A stretch of DNA of 64,000 nucleotides from Telmatactis stephensoni (Eukaryota; Cnidaria; Anthozoa; Actiniaria; Isophelliidae): the NCBI GenBank assembly GCA_029948255.1, contig JALIZF010001612.1:372001-436000 (forward strand), in the 5' to 3' direction. Positions 45,049-55,430 of this stretch are shown piece after piece. Below the pieces are notes generated by a model. That model saw nothing but the letters and a program-made list of their open reading frames with translations. It was not told the DNA's origin and ran no database searches. How positions within the stretch are numbered: the first letter of the stretch is position 1; each line of letters starts with the position of its first letter. The translations under genes were made by a program, and so were the position numbers.

Positions 45049-46134
45049 ATGCAGGTCAACCTACCGCTTATACTGCTCCTATTTTCAAGTTGGCAGTCTA
45101 GAAATCGAAGAAAGAGACTTAATGCTATGTTGAACGATGTTTTGTATGATCACGAACCGTACTGGCGACAACACTTCCGCTTATCACGGCAAACGTTCGA
45201 TTTTGTAGTGCAACTTTTACGAGGGTCAATAGAGAAAAGAAACACTCTTCTAAGAGCAGCAGTCGGTGTAGAAATGCGGGTAGCAGTTGCTTTGTGGAGA
45301 CTATCTACTGGAAACTCTTTCAGGACTGTAGCATCTAGTTTTGGGATCAGAAAATCTACTGCTGTTATCATAACAAACGACGTGATCGATTCTCTCGTTG
45401 AATTGTGTGAAGACTGGATAAAGTTCCCTCAGACTATTCAAGAAACTGCCGAAGCCATCAACAGGTTCTCAGACGAAACTAACAGTCCTCTACCACAAGT
45501 TGTAGCTGCAGTTGATGGTTGCCATATCCCTATCAAGGCTCCAAAACAAAACAAAGAAAGCTACTTCAACCGAAAGAAATTCTATTCAATGAACCTACAG
45601 GGTGTGGTAGGTGGTGATTGTAGGTTTCTTGATGTGGCCATTGGATTCCCTGGGAGCATACACGATGCCAGAGTATTAAGGATGAGTGGAATATATGGTA
45701 GGGTACAGAGGAGAGAGATACTTCAGGGTCCTGTACAAAATGTGAGCGGTGTACCTGTTGGGCCTATTATTATTGGAGATAGTGCCTATCCTGGTCTCCC
45801 CTGGCTTGTCAAACCATATCAAAACAGAAATCTTACCCAATCACGACAAAGATTTAACAACTTTGTTAGTAAGGCAAGAGTGGTTGCAGAAAGAGCTTTT
45901 GGCATTTTGAAGTCAAGGTGGCGTTGCCTACATAAGGAATTGGAAAGTCAAACACAAAATGTACCCAAAACAGTGTTAGCATGCTGCATTTTGCACAATA
46001 TTTTTGTAATGCAAGGTGAACCCAACCCTGAAGTGGATGTAAATGATGATGACGATGGTGACCATGATGATGGTGATGATAGCAATGCCAATGATATCAG
46101 AGAAGCAATTCGTTCTCATTTAGATAACCTATAA
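45049..46134 (+). CDS. PIF/Harbinger DDE nuclease (HARBI1-like transposase), intact
   Basis: The 361-residue protein has all three catalytic acids of the DDE_Tnp_4 family: Asp156 in VAAVDGCHIPIKAP, Asp244 in GPIIIGDSAYPGLPW, and Glu281 in ARVVAERAFGILKSRWR. Supporting family motifs are FNRKKFYSMNLQGVVG and GFPGSIHDARVLR. An N-terminal helical region (FRLSRQTFDFVV; FRTVASSFGIRKSTA) precedes the catalytic core. The C-terminus is an Asp-rich tail (DVNDDDDGDHDDGDD). It works with the Myb-like partner encoded on the other strand at 46848-48172. No stop or frameshift is seen, so the nuclease may be functional though its partner is damaged. Confidence 0.92.
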   Translation: MQVNLPLILLLFSSWQSRNRRKRLNAMLNDVLYDHEPYWRQHFRLSRQTFDFVVQLLRGSIEKRNTLLRAAVGVEMRVAVALWRLSTGNSFRTVASSFGIRKSTAVIITNDVIDSLVELCEDWIKFPQTIQETAEAINRFSDETNSPLPQVVAAVDGCHIPIKAPKQNKESYFNRKKFYSMNLQGVVGGDCRFLDVAIGFPGSIHDARVLRMSGIYGRVQRREILQGPVQNVSGVPVGPIIIGDSAYPGLPWLVKPYQNRNLTQSRQRFNNFVSKARVVAERAFGILKSRWRCLHKELESQTQNVPKTVLACCILHNIFVMQGEPNPEVDVNDDDDGDHDDGDDSNANDIREAIRSHLDNL

Positions 46135-46847
46135 CTTTGTCATTTCTGCATGGATCCCTGAGATCTACATAATGCATTTTCTGATTTTCCTGGTTGTAAC
46201 TTTCTGTAATGAAGTTTATTTTGTACTACAACAACAGCTTTTCTGATGGTCTCACAGGATAAACATTCATATTCTTACACTACTTTTTTAATCTAAGATA
46301 GTGTATTCAAGGACCATATTGGAGTGGTTTTCATAAGCCTGAGTGTGAAACAAAGTGTATAAAGTGTAATAATTAAAATATGTACAGTAGAGAAAAAATA
46401 GGAGTGAAGCAGTGATTTAATTAGCTACTCACAAGTTTATGAAAAACCCCTAAGAGAAATTATTGGTTTAAATATACTGCTACAAAGGCCCTAAGACAAT
46501 TGACAAACAATGGCTATTATTCATAAACAATCTATATATTATTATAATTATATGTTGGAATCAGTATATGGCTTTAGAGTATAGTTTTCATTAACCCATG
46601 AAATACACTTCAGTGTATTACACTTTATTCTTTCTGGTTCCTTTGTTGTCTGTTGTGATAATTGGCTAGTATATGTTATTTAGTATACTTTGTTTCACAG
46701 GTTAATGAAAACCACTCTAATACTTCTTAATCATCTTCTATCGTAACTTAACAAGGCAATTTTGATGTAAACAATTAACAGTCAATGAGCAATTTTTGTC
46801 TCATTTAATTCAACACAACATGTTCAGGAACAGTCCACTAAACATGA
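46135..46847. other. Spacer between the two convergent Harbinger genes
   Basis: Non-coding; holds the 3' ends of the convergent nuclease and Myb-like genes and a MITE at 46321-46718. Confidence 0.6.
46321..46718. mobile_element. MITE-like inverted repeat inside the inner Harbinger
   Basis: GGAGTGGTTTTCATAAGCCT at the left and its near complement AGGTTAATGAAAACCACTCT at the right, extended by GTGAAACAAAGT on both arms. A third, internal TTTTCATTAACC copy lies near 46587. No coding capacity is present. Confidence 0.7.
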
Positions 46848-48172
46848 CTAAAGCTTCTCAATAATAGCCATCAATATAGCTTTTTGGCGCTCCTCTGCCT
46901 TTTCTTCCATCTCAAGTAAAGTTTTCATCATGCGCTCTTCCTTCTCTTGTGCATTTTCCATCAGTTCCACTTGTTTCTCTAGAATGTTAACTAACTCAAC
47001 ACCAGACTTCTTTTTTTGCATTTTTTACCCTTTTCTGTTTTTTTCCTAGTGGTTGCATCTTCAGGGTCAGAACATCAGTCAAATATGGGAGGGGCTATCT
47101 CATCTTTGCTCCCAAAGACTCTATCCACCATGTCAAACCACTCAGGTTTAGGTTGTGTACCCTCCCCAGTTTGGCTTTCTTTATCTCTTATTCGTTTCTC
47201 TTCAGATTGTAGGTTACTAATCTTGTCTTTAATCTGACTCAGTGTACAAGGGGCAATGTTTCTATCAGCTAGTGCTTTGGTCAAGCGTTTGTTTAGTTCT
47301 GTCCACCCAGGACCATTTACTTTTGACGTTTTGCTAGAGATAGTTCCATTCATGTACAGATCCTCATATATTTCCCATAATACATTCGTTTCTACAGTGG
47401 TCCAAGTTCTTCTTTTTACTCTAGTAGATTTGTCATCAGACAAACTTGGTCTGCTACCAGATGGAACAAAATAAAGTGTAGTTGAATTTGGAGATGGTGC
47501 TCTTTGACCAGGTGGCTCAAAAGGAACACTTGGAGATGGTACACCGTGATTAGGTTGGATAAAGGGCAAAGTACAGCCATTTGGAGATGGGGCCATCTGA
47601 TGGAGCAGTTGAAAAGGCAGAGTAGTATTTGGAGATGAGGTTCATGGTGGTTCAAATGGCAAGGAGTTTGTATTTGAATGAGGCCTATAGCCTGGTGCTG
47701 GTTCATATCCGTACTGAGTCCTAAACAAACAAAACACAGATATGAATGATTTTTAGTGTAAGAACCCGATTTTCAACACGCAAAGATTAGAATTCAAATG
47801 TCGAATGTTCACGTTATGTTCTAGGTGTGGATTTCGCGGTTTAATTACCAACATTATCGATGTATCTCTGCTGCTTCCACATAATTAAAGCTCCCAAAAT
47901 GCAGCTTGGCTTTAGGGCAGAATATGAGAGCAGTTTGAAGCTTACATATGAGTAAAAAATTTGCTTTTCAGATAAGCCTAATTTGGCATTTCCTTCAGTT
48001 AACGAAGGTAGCCAAAAACCGATCTATTTAGTTCAACAGTTCTGCAAATTCTCTTATACACGTGGACAAAATACTCAAAATAACTCTAAGTTAATAAAAA
48101 TGTGATTTTAGTTTAAAACCAACACGAAAAATGCATAAAAAAGACATCCTCTTTGCTTACCTTCGATCGTCC
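46848..48172 (-). pseudogene. Harbinger Myb/SANT-like DNA-binding protein, damaged
   Basis: A short first exon (MDDRR, ATG at about 48172) splices to a Pro/Ser-rich exon starting at 47720 (TQYGYEPAPGYRPHS). The Myb/trihelix-like domain follows: RRTWTTVETNVLWEIYEDLY with KVNGPGWTELNKRLTKAL and LSQIKDKISNLQSEEKRI. The C-terminal coiled coil (VELVNILEKQVELMENAQ) ends at 46848. Two lesions are visible: an in-frame TGA about 50 codons in (near 47641, after LPFEPP, plausibly from CGA), and a TGA plus frameshift near 47030-47080 between the DNA-binding part and the coiled coil; an unrecognised intron could explain the second. The protein should bind element ends and recruit the nuclease. Confidence 0.7.
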
Positions 48173-48450
48173 ATGATATGATTTTGGCGCGTTCTGCGAA
48201 AGTGGGCATGCCTGTCACGTGAACTCAAGGTTTTGTTGCTCCTCATTGGTCAACGCTACGCTATACCAAGTTATACCATGAGTTCGACTTCAGTTTAACT
48301 TCGGTTTGTATCTATTGTTTTTGTTTAGAGACCAGCATAGCAACTAACTACTGTTAAACTAACAAAGGATAGGTCATATTTGCTTTCGTGGTAACAATTG
48401 TTAAAATTGAGTTAACCTCAGTTAAATGTCTCAATGTGACCACAGCCATT

Positions 48451-48900
48451 ATCATCTATTGAACACTCAAATGATTTGCGACAATTAACAACGGGCATAT
48501 CCGTTTCCTGCAAGGTGGATTCCTGGGAAGCACCCACGACGCCCAGAGTTTTCGTCTCATGGCAAGCATTGGGCCTGGTACCAACCATGATCTACCTCCC
48601 GGTGTTGTTCTTCTAGCAGATAAAGACTATCCGGATGTTCCGCCCTTATTGACACCCTTCAGACAAGTACAGATAAGACGCCTTAGAACTAACAGAGAGA
48701 GGAGAAAAGCACAAAGATTCAATTGTGAACTGTCTAGGAAGAGAATTAGAATAGAACACGTTTTCAAATAGTTGAAAGATTATCACTGCATTTCAAGTAT
48801 GAGCATTTGGCGCCAAGAAAGGTGGCTTCTCCCCGTAGTTATAGAACTTTGTACTTTTCTAACAGAGCGCCGAATTTCCCTCTTTGAAAATATTTAAAAA
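48451..48900 (+). pseudogene. Outer Harbinger nuclease, 3' part
   Basis: Sequence continues the split nuclease gene directly after the inner Harbinger's target duplication. After one frameshift near 48485 it reads NGHIRFLQGGFLGSTHDAQS, then VVLLADKDYPDVPPLLTPF (second catalytic Asp, D-x-D/x-Y-P pattern) and KRIRIEHVFK (third acid, Glu, in the RxExxF pattern). A stop follows FK at about 48769, while homologous frame seems to go on to RRISLFENI near 48890. The order and motifs prove this is the missing half of the frame at 43896-44919. Confidence 0.8.
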
Positions 48901-49083
48901 AAGTAAAAGAAGAATGCGTAATAAATAAAAATGTGTATACCCTTGTAAATATTCGTCATTGAAAAAAATAAAGCTTTTGCAACAAAAGATATTTTATTCT
49001 AGCCATAATAAGCCCCTCATTTGCATACATAAGGTCATGAGTTGATATTTTACATTTTTAAAGTCATAGTGCGGAAAAGCTCT

Positions 49084-49670
49084 AATGAACCAGTATTAGC
49101 TGTCACAGGACCGGGGTTCAGTTCAATATTCCCAGACAGTAAAAGGTTTCGCTTTGAAACATTACAAGCCATTGTTAGTTTCTTAGTTTTCCAAAAATAC
49201 TGCTATAGAAGCTGTCCTCTTTAAGAATATGCCTGATATCCCATTGTTTATAGTTTGATATAATAGCATAGAAAACAGATGACATTGGCACTCTTTTTTG
49301 ACATTTCTGGTGATCTTTCTTCTAAGGCTTTTCGATTTTAAATATTGCATAACCTTTCCTATTGATATTCTAGATGGCTCTCTATTTCTGATTCTGTGAG
49401 TTACATAACCTCTGAAAGTTGTCTAGTAGTTTTTATGCTTTGTTCATTATTACAAATACAACCGTGGTCACTAATACCATTACCACAATTACAAGATTCA
49501 ATATTCATGTCTTGAAAACGATACCAGCCACGGCTTTCGTGCTTGATATTACACAAGGGGCATTTTGAATTGTTTGCTTATCAAATGTCACATTCTTACA
49601 ATTTCTGATGTTACTGCTTTTAAAAATCGTTATACGTCATCCGAAATTGGTTTTGACTCCAATTGTTTAC
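49084..49670. other. Non-coding spacer between Harbinger and LINE copies
   Basis: No recognisable gene. It separates the right target duplication of the outer Harbinger from the first LINE copy. Confidence 0.4.
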
Positions 49671-49984
49671 TCTCCGAAGGAAGTTATTTGGTTTTGAGGT
49701 TTTGTGTCCCATTGCTCAGATTTTTTTTTGCTCTCCAAGGAGAATTACCATGCTCTTCTTGTAGGAAAATTTTAAAAGTGACCCCAGTCAGATTGCCATG
49801 GATGCTAAGCAATTCTTATAAGACATTTTATGGGCAGAAAATCTCTCAAAAACAAATGATAAACCCTACAACTAGGACATGAAAAACACTATACAAATTT
49901 GCTGAAAGCTGTGCCTGATTAAACACAAAACACAAAGTTAAAATACTGAATAATAGCTTACCCGAACTGGTACGTCAAGCTCCA

Positions 49985-51000
49985 AATGATCTATCACTGA
50001 TGAACAGGTTAGAATTTGTGGTTACGATCTCATCAGAAAAGATAGATCCAGAAAAGGGGGAGGAGTATGTATCTATCTTAGAAATTCGATAAACTACAAC
50101 ATTTGAAATGACCTAGTCAAAAGTGATTTGGAGGGTGTCTGCTTGGAGATTTCTAAGCCAAATAGTAGACCATTTGTTGTCACAACAGTTTATCGACCAC
50201 CTGATTGTGCTAATGAGTTTTTTACGGAATTCGAAAGCATGATTAAAGCTGTCAATAATGAGAATAAGGAATTGCACATTCTAGGTGATTTAAACTGTGA
50301 TATGTTAAAGAGTATTCCTGACCAGCCAACAAGATCACTTAAGTCAATTTTTGAGATTTACCAATTGTATCAAACGATACAAGAACCTACTCGTATAACG
50401 AAAACGTCAAGTACCCTTATTGATCATCATATTACAAATTCGACAGAAAAAGTTGCGTTGTCAGGGGTGATTCATACAGGGATCAGTGGCCACAGCTTAA
50501 TTTATGCAGTTAGGAAAACAAACCCTGCTGCAAAATCAGGATCAAATACCAGAACTATTGAATTCAGAAATTTAAAAAGATTTGATGAGAAACAATTTCT
50601 TGATGATCTCCATTGACAGCCCTGGGAATTGATCATGTTAGAGAGTGATACTAACTCTATGTGGCAACGCTGGAAGGAAATGTTTATAGAAACATTAAAT
50701 AAACATGCTCCTATCCAAAATAAAAGATTGAGAACTTTTAGTGTTCCTTGGCTGACAGGGGAGATAAAGGAATTGATACATAATAGAGATAAACTAAAAC
50801 GCAAAGCAATTGCTACCAAACAAGAAGAAGACTGGAAGGCTTATATGTCTTCTCATAATAACGTTAACATTGCTATGCGGAAAAGCAAAACAAATTATTA
50901 TCGAGTTAAAATTGAGCTTCAGAAGGATAATCCTAAAGAAGCCTGGAGAACAATAAATGATATTCTAGGTCGATCCTGTAACAATACAAGTGGTAAATGA
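49985..51000 (+). pseudogene. LINE endonuclease and linker, copy 1
   Basis: The frame has the endonuclease pieces GGGVCIYLRNSINY (near 50060), FVVTTVYRPPD, LHILGDLNCDML (catalytic Asp/Asn), TLIDHHITNS and ISGHSLIYAV, then a linker with RLRTFSVPWLTGEIK and KSKTNYYRVKIELQ. There is a stop before residue Met at 50128 (YN then TGA), an in-frame TGA at 50614-50616 and another near 51000. These lesions are shared by copy 2, so they predate the duplication. Confidence 0.75.
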
Positions 51001-51092
51001 ATTGAAATTGGATAATATCACTGTAAATTCTCCTGAGAAATTGACTGAGGCCTAACTATTTCGTTAATATTGGTCCTAGTTTAGCCCATGAT

Positions 51093-52545
51093 TTGGCTTC
51101 CTCAGATATTTCATTTGAAAGTTTTGTAAGACCATCGCATTCCAATTTGTCAAACTTTGGAACAGTTTCTAATGCCAAAGTTCAGAAACTTCTAAGTGGT
51201 CTATCAACGTCCAAAGCCACTGGAAATGACACAATATCTAGCAAAATACTGAAAGTGGCGGCATCAGCAATTTCTCCATCCATTACCTATATTATCAATC
51301 ACGCTATTAGTTCTTGTTGTTTCCCAGATAATTGGAAGGTAGCAAGGGTTCTGCCCATCCATAAAAATGGTCCTCGCAACCTACCTGAAAACTACAGACC
51401 GATTTCTATTTTACCTGTAATTAGTAAAATAATGGAAAGAATTGTATATGACCAATTATATAGCTACCTCTCAGTTAACAACATTCTCTGTGAGCGTCAG
51501 TTCGGCTTTCATAAACTGCACTCTACTACCTCAGCACTACTGGACTGCACAAATAGCTGGTCGTAAACAGGTATGCCAGCTAAATGGAGTGCGCTCTTCA
51601 GACGGCTGGATTGAATGTGGGATACCTCAAGGTTCTATTCTTGGTCCCCTCCTCTTCCTCTTGTACATTAATGATTTGCCAGAGTGCTTAAAGCAAACAA
51701 CCTCGCGTTTGTTTGCTGATGATAGTAATTTAACAGCATCTGGTGAAACAATTGAGGAAGTAGAGGGTGCCATGAATAGTGACCTGGAGTCCATCAAGAA
51801 CTGGTTACTAGCTAATATATTGAGCCTGAATGTAGCTAAAACTGAATTCTTACTGATTGGCTCCTACTATAACCTGCGTAATTGCACTGCTCAGCCTAAT
51901 ATACAAATTGGTCAAAATTCCTTAAAACAAGTTACTCATAGCAAGGTTCTCAGTGTCAAAATTGACCAGTTTTTGTCTTGGAATGAGCACGTTGATAACA
52001 TAGTTAAAAAGATTACGTCTGGTATAGGAGCAATCAGAAAGATAAGAGATTGCGTTGACAGAGAAACTCTGGTCAGCATATATAATGCTATAGTGCAGCC
52101 GCATTTTAACTACTGCAGTGAGGTTTGGGACACCCTTGGTGAGGGTCATTCTAATCGCCTTCAGAAATTACAAAACCGATCTGCACGTATAATTACGCGT
52201 ATGAGCAACGAAACTCCTCACCAAGAACTTCTAAGAGCTCTAGGTTGGGAACCTCTCAAAAATCGAAGAGAGAAAACCAAGGCCAAACAAATGTATAAAA
52301 TACTAAATGGAATGGCCCCAAAGTGCCTAGCAGGCCTTTTTACTAAGAAACAAGATGTTACAAATTATAATTTAAGGGGTTCTGATACCCTGCTGCAGTT
52401 ACCTCTTCCAAAAACAGAGAGCGGGAAAAGGAGCTTTTCTTATGATGGGGCTAAACTGTGGAATAAGCTCCCTGAAAAACTACGAAATGCTAAAACTTTA
52501 GATTTATTCAAATCTCAAATTGCCACTTGCACTGGTATTCCTTAG
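51093..52545 (+). pseudogene. LINE reverse transcriptase lacking motif A, copy 1
   Basis: The N-terminal fingers (KATGNDTISSKILKVAA; RPISILPVISKIMERIVYDQ; ILCERQFGFHKLHSTTSALL) run to LLDCTNSW. The next recognisable part, in another frame, is GRKQVCQLNGVRSSDGWIECGIPQGS. The palm segment carrying the motif A Asp (the F-D...A-F-D block) is missing between them at about 51560. Motif B (GIPQGSILGPLLFLLY) and motif C (SRLFADDSNL) remain, followed by thumb and C-terminal parts ending at 52545. Loss of motif A abolishes catalysis. Confidence 0.85.
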
Positions 52546-52904
52546 TTTTCATTTTACTCTAACAATAAATTCGTCTTTATTTTTTTTCCTTCTCCGAAGG
52601 AAGTTATTTGGTTTTGAGGTTTTGTGTCCCATTGCTCAGATTTTTTTTTGCTCTCCAAGGAGAATTACCATGCTCTTCTTGTAGGAGGATTTTAAAAGTG
52701 ACCCCAGTCAGATTGCCATGGATGCTAAGCAATTCTTATAAGACATTTTATGGGCAGAAAATCTCTCAAAAACAAATGATAAACCCTACAACTAGGACAT
52801 GAAAAACACTATACAAATTTGCTGAAAGCTGTGCCTGATTAAACACAAAACACAAAGTTAAAATACTGAATAATAGCTTACCCGAACTGGTACGTCAAGC
52901 TCCA

Positions 52905-53920
52905 AATGATCTATCACTGATGAACAGGTTAGAATTTGTGGTTACGATCTCATCAGAAAAGATAGATCCAGAAAAGGGGGAGGAGTATGTATCTATCTTA
53001 GAAATTCGATAAACTACAACATTTGAAATGACCTAGTCAAAAGTGATTTGGAGGGTGTCTGCTTGGAGATTTCTAAGCCAAATAGTAGACCATTTGTTGT
53101 CACAACAGTTTATCGACCACCTGATTGTGCTAATGAGTTTTTTACGGAATTCGAAAGCATGATTAAAGCTGTCAATAATGAGAATAAGGAATTGCACATT
53201 CTAGGTGATTTAAACTGTGATATGTTAAAGAGTATTCCTGACCAGCCAACAAGATCACTTAAGTCAATTTTTGAGATTTACCAATTGTATCAAACGATAC
53301 AAGAACGTACTCGTATAACGAAAACGTCAAGTACCCTTATTGATCATCATATTACAAATTCGACAGAAAAAGTTGCGTTGTCAGGGGTGATTCATACAGG
53401 GATCAGTGGCCACAGCTTAATTTATGCAGTTAGGAAAACAAACCCTGCTGCAAAATCAGGATCAAATACCAGAACTATTGAATTCAGAAATTTAAAAAGA
53501 TTTGATGAGAAACAATTTCTTGATGATCTCCATTGACAGCCCTGGGAATTGATCATGTTAGAGAGTGATACTAACTCTATGTGGCAACGCTGGAAGGAAA
53601 TGTTTATAGAAACATTAAATAAACATGCTCCTATCCAAAATAAAAGATTGAGAACTTTTAGTGTTCCTTGGCTGACAGGGGAGATAAAGGAATTGATACA
53701 TAATAGAGATAAACTAAAACGCAAAGCAATTGCTACCAAACAAGAAGAAGACTGGAAGGCTTATATGTCTTCTCATAATAACGTTAACATTGCTATGCGG
53801 AAAAGCAAAACAAATTATTATCGAGTTAAAATTGAGCTTCAGAAGGATAATCCTAAAGAAGCCTGGAGAACAATAAATGATATTCTAGGTCGATCCTGTA
53901 ACAATACAAGTGGTAAATGA
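52905..53920 (+). pseudogene. LINE endonuclease and linker, copy 2
   Basis: Same motifs and same stops as copy 1. One visible protein difference is IQERTRITK where copy 1 reads IQEPTRITK. Confidence 0.75.
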
Positions 53921-54012
53921 ATTGAAATTGGATAATATCACTGTAAATTCTCCTGAGAAATTGACTGAGGCCTAACTATTTCGTTAATATTGGTCCTAGT
54001 TTAGCCCATGAT

Positions 54013-54812
54013 TTGGCTTCCTCAGATATTTCATTTGAAAGTTTTGTAAGACCATCGCATTCCAATTTGTCAAACTTTGGAACAGTTTCTAATGCCAAAG
54101 TTCAGAAACTTCTAAGTGGTCTATCAACGTCCAAAGCCACTGGAAATGACACAATATCTAGCAAAATACTGAAAGTGGCGGCATCAGCAATTTCTCCATC
54201 CATTACCTATATTATCAATCACGCTATTAGTTCTTGTTGTTTCCCAGATAATTGGAAGGTAGCAAGGGTTCTGCCCATCCATAAAAATGGTCCTCGCAAC
54301 CTACCTGAAAACTACAGACCGATTTCTATTTTACCTGTAATTAGTAAAATAATGGAAAGAATTGTATATGACCAATTATATAGCTACCTCTCAGTTAACA
54401 ACATTCTCTGTGAGCGTCAGTTCGGCTTTCATAAACTGCACTCTACTACCTCAGCACTACTGGACTGCACAAATAGCTGGTCGTAAACAGGTATGCCAGC
54501 TAAATGGAGTGCGCTCTTCAGACGGCTGGATTGAATGTGGGATACCTCAAGGTTCTATTCTTGGTCCCCTCCTCTTCCTCTTGTACATTAATGATTTGCC
54601 AGAGTGCTTAAAGCAAACAACCTCGCGTTTGTTTGCTGATGATAGTAATTTAACAGCATCTGGTGAAACAATTGAGGAAGTAGAGGGTGCCATGAATAGT
54701 GACCTGGAGTCCATCAAGAACTGGTTACTAGCTAATATATTGAGCCTGAATGTAGCTAAAACTGAATTCTTACTGATTGGCTCCTACTATAACCTGCGTA
54801 ATTGCACTGCTC
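54013..54812 (+). pseudogene. LINE reverse transcriptase, copy 2, 5' part
   Basis: Carries the same deletion of motif A and the same frame change as copy 1 (at about 54480). It is then cut after YYNLRNCTA by the insertion at 54813; the downstream part is at 63783-64000. Confidence 0.85.
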
Positions 54813-55285
54813 TATGGTTGCCGGAATGTTGCAATATTCAATAAAGTTCAATTTATATTCAATAAGCCATATATATATTCAATAAAGTCCAATATATATT
54901 CAATAAACCATATATATATTTAATAAAGTTCAATTTATATTCGATATTAAAGCCAATTATATATATTCAATCATTATTCAGACTCAGCGGTCATGTATAT
55001 TCACTACAATTCAATTTTTTATTCAAAAAACCACTTATACATTCAGTGAGTTCCCATATTTATTTAGTAAATCCTTCAGTTTATATTTACCTATTTATAT
55101 GTGATATTTTGCCATTTCTATTCAATTTTTGCCATTTGTATTCAATACTTGGCACTTGTATTTAATGGCCTATTTATATATTCAATAATTTCTGCAATAC
55201 TTAGTGGTCAGTGGCTAATATTCGCTTGGGTTTCCTGTGGAAAAAGGGGCCTGGTGACTAGTCACGTGCAAGGCCGCCATCTTTA
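54813..55285. repeat. Left terminal inverted repeat (~473 bp)
   Basis: Nearly perfect inverse of 63303-63776. It is built largely of degenerate ATATTCAATAAA-like units, with the inner part CTTGGGTTTCCTGTGG and GACTAGTCACGTGCAAG. The inner edge lies immediately beside the transposase start at the other end, so the repeat probably contains promoters for both genes. Confidence 0.92.
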
Positions 55286-55430
55286 TCTTTTCTGGAAGTA
55301 TCACTAAGCACATGTCCCAAGAAGGTAAGAAATTCCATGTATATGATAATTCTATGCTAGAAAAATGCTTTTTTTCTCTTAATTGGTCAATACCATGATC
55401 CTTAAGTTGTGTTTAACTTTTTTTTAGACA

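Larger units (their letters stand above)
44920..48447 (+). mobile_element. Inner PIF/Harbinger transposon (3,528 bp)
   Basis: Inverted ends of about 38 bp: GGCTGTGGTCACACTGAGAC at the left, GTCTCAATGTGACCACAGCC at the right. ATT flanks both sides (44917-44919, 48448-48450), a 3-bp target duplication. It carries a plus-strand DDE nuclease and a minus-strand Myb-like protein, the standard Harbinger pair, plus a small MITE between them. It interrupts the nuclease gene of an older Harbinger. Confidence 0.92.
42673..49083 (+). mobile_element. Outer PIF/Harbinger-type transposon, decayed and interrupted
   Basis: About 115 bp at the left end (AGAGCTTTTCCGCACTATGA...) reappears inverted at the right end (48966-49083, ending GTGCGGAAAAGCTCT). 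AAT flanks both ends (42670-42672, 49084-49086), matching the 3-bp duplications of Harbingers. Inside are a minus-strand accessory gene and a plus-strand DDE nuclease gene, the usual Harbinger pair. The nuclease gene is split by a second Harbinger at 44920-48447, and the left end carries a foldback insertion. Without insertions the element would be about 2.6 kb. Confidence 0.85.
49671..52590 (+). mobile_element. LINE fragment, tandem copy 1 (2,920 bp)
   Basis: The unit starts TCTCCGAAGGAAG and ends in a T-rich tail after CAATAAATTCGTC. It repeats at 52591 with an exact offset of 2,920 bp, no indels noticed, and only a few substitutions (for example near 49767 and at 50387). It holds damaged endonuclease and reverse-transcriptase sequences of a Jockey/CR1-like LINE. 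Confidence 0.9.
52591..54812 (+). mobile_element. LINE fragment, tandem copy 2, interrupted
   Basis: Nearly identical to 49671-51892 at offset 2,920 bp. It is broken after CTGCTC (54807-54812) by a 9-kb DNA transposon and resumes at 63783. Confidence 0.9.
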
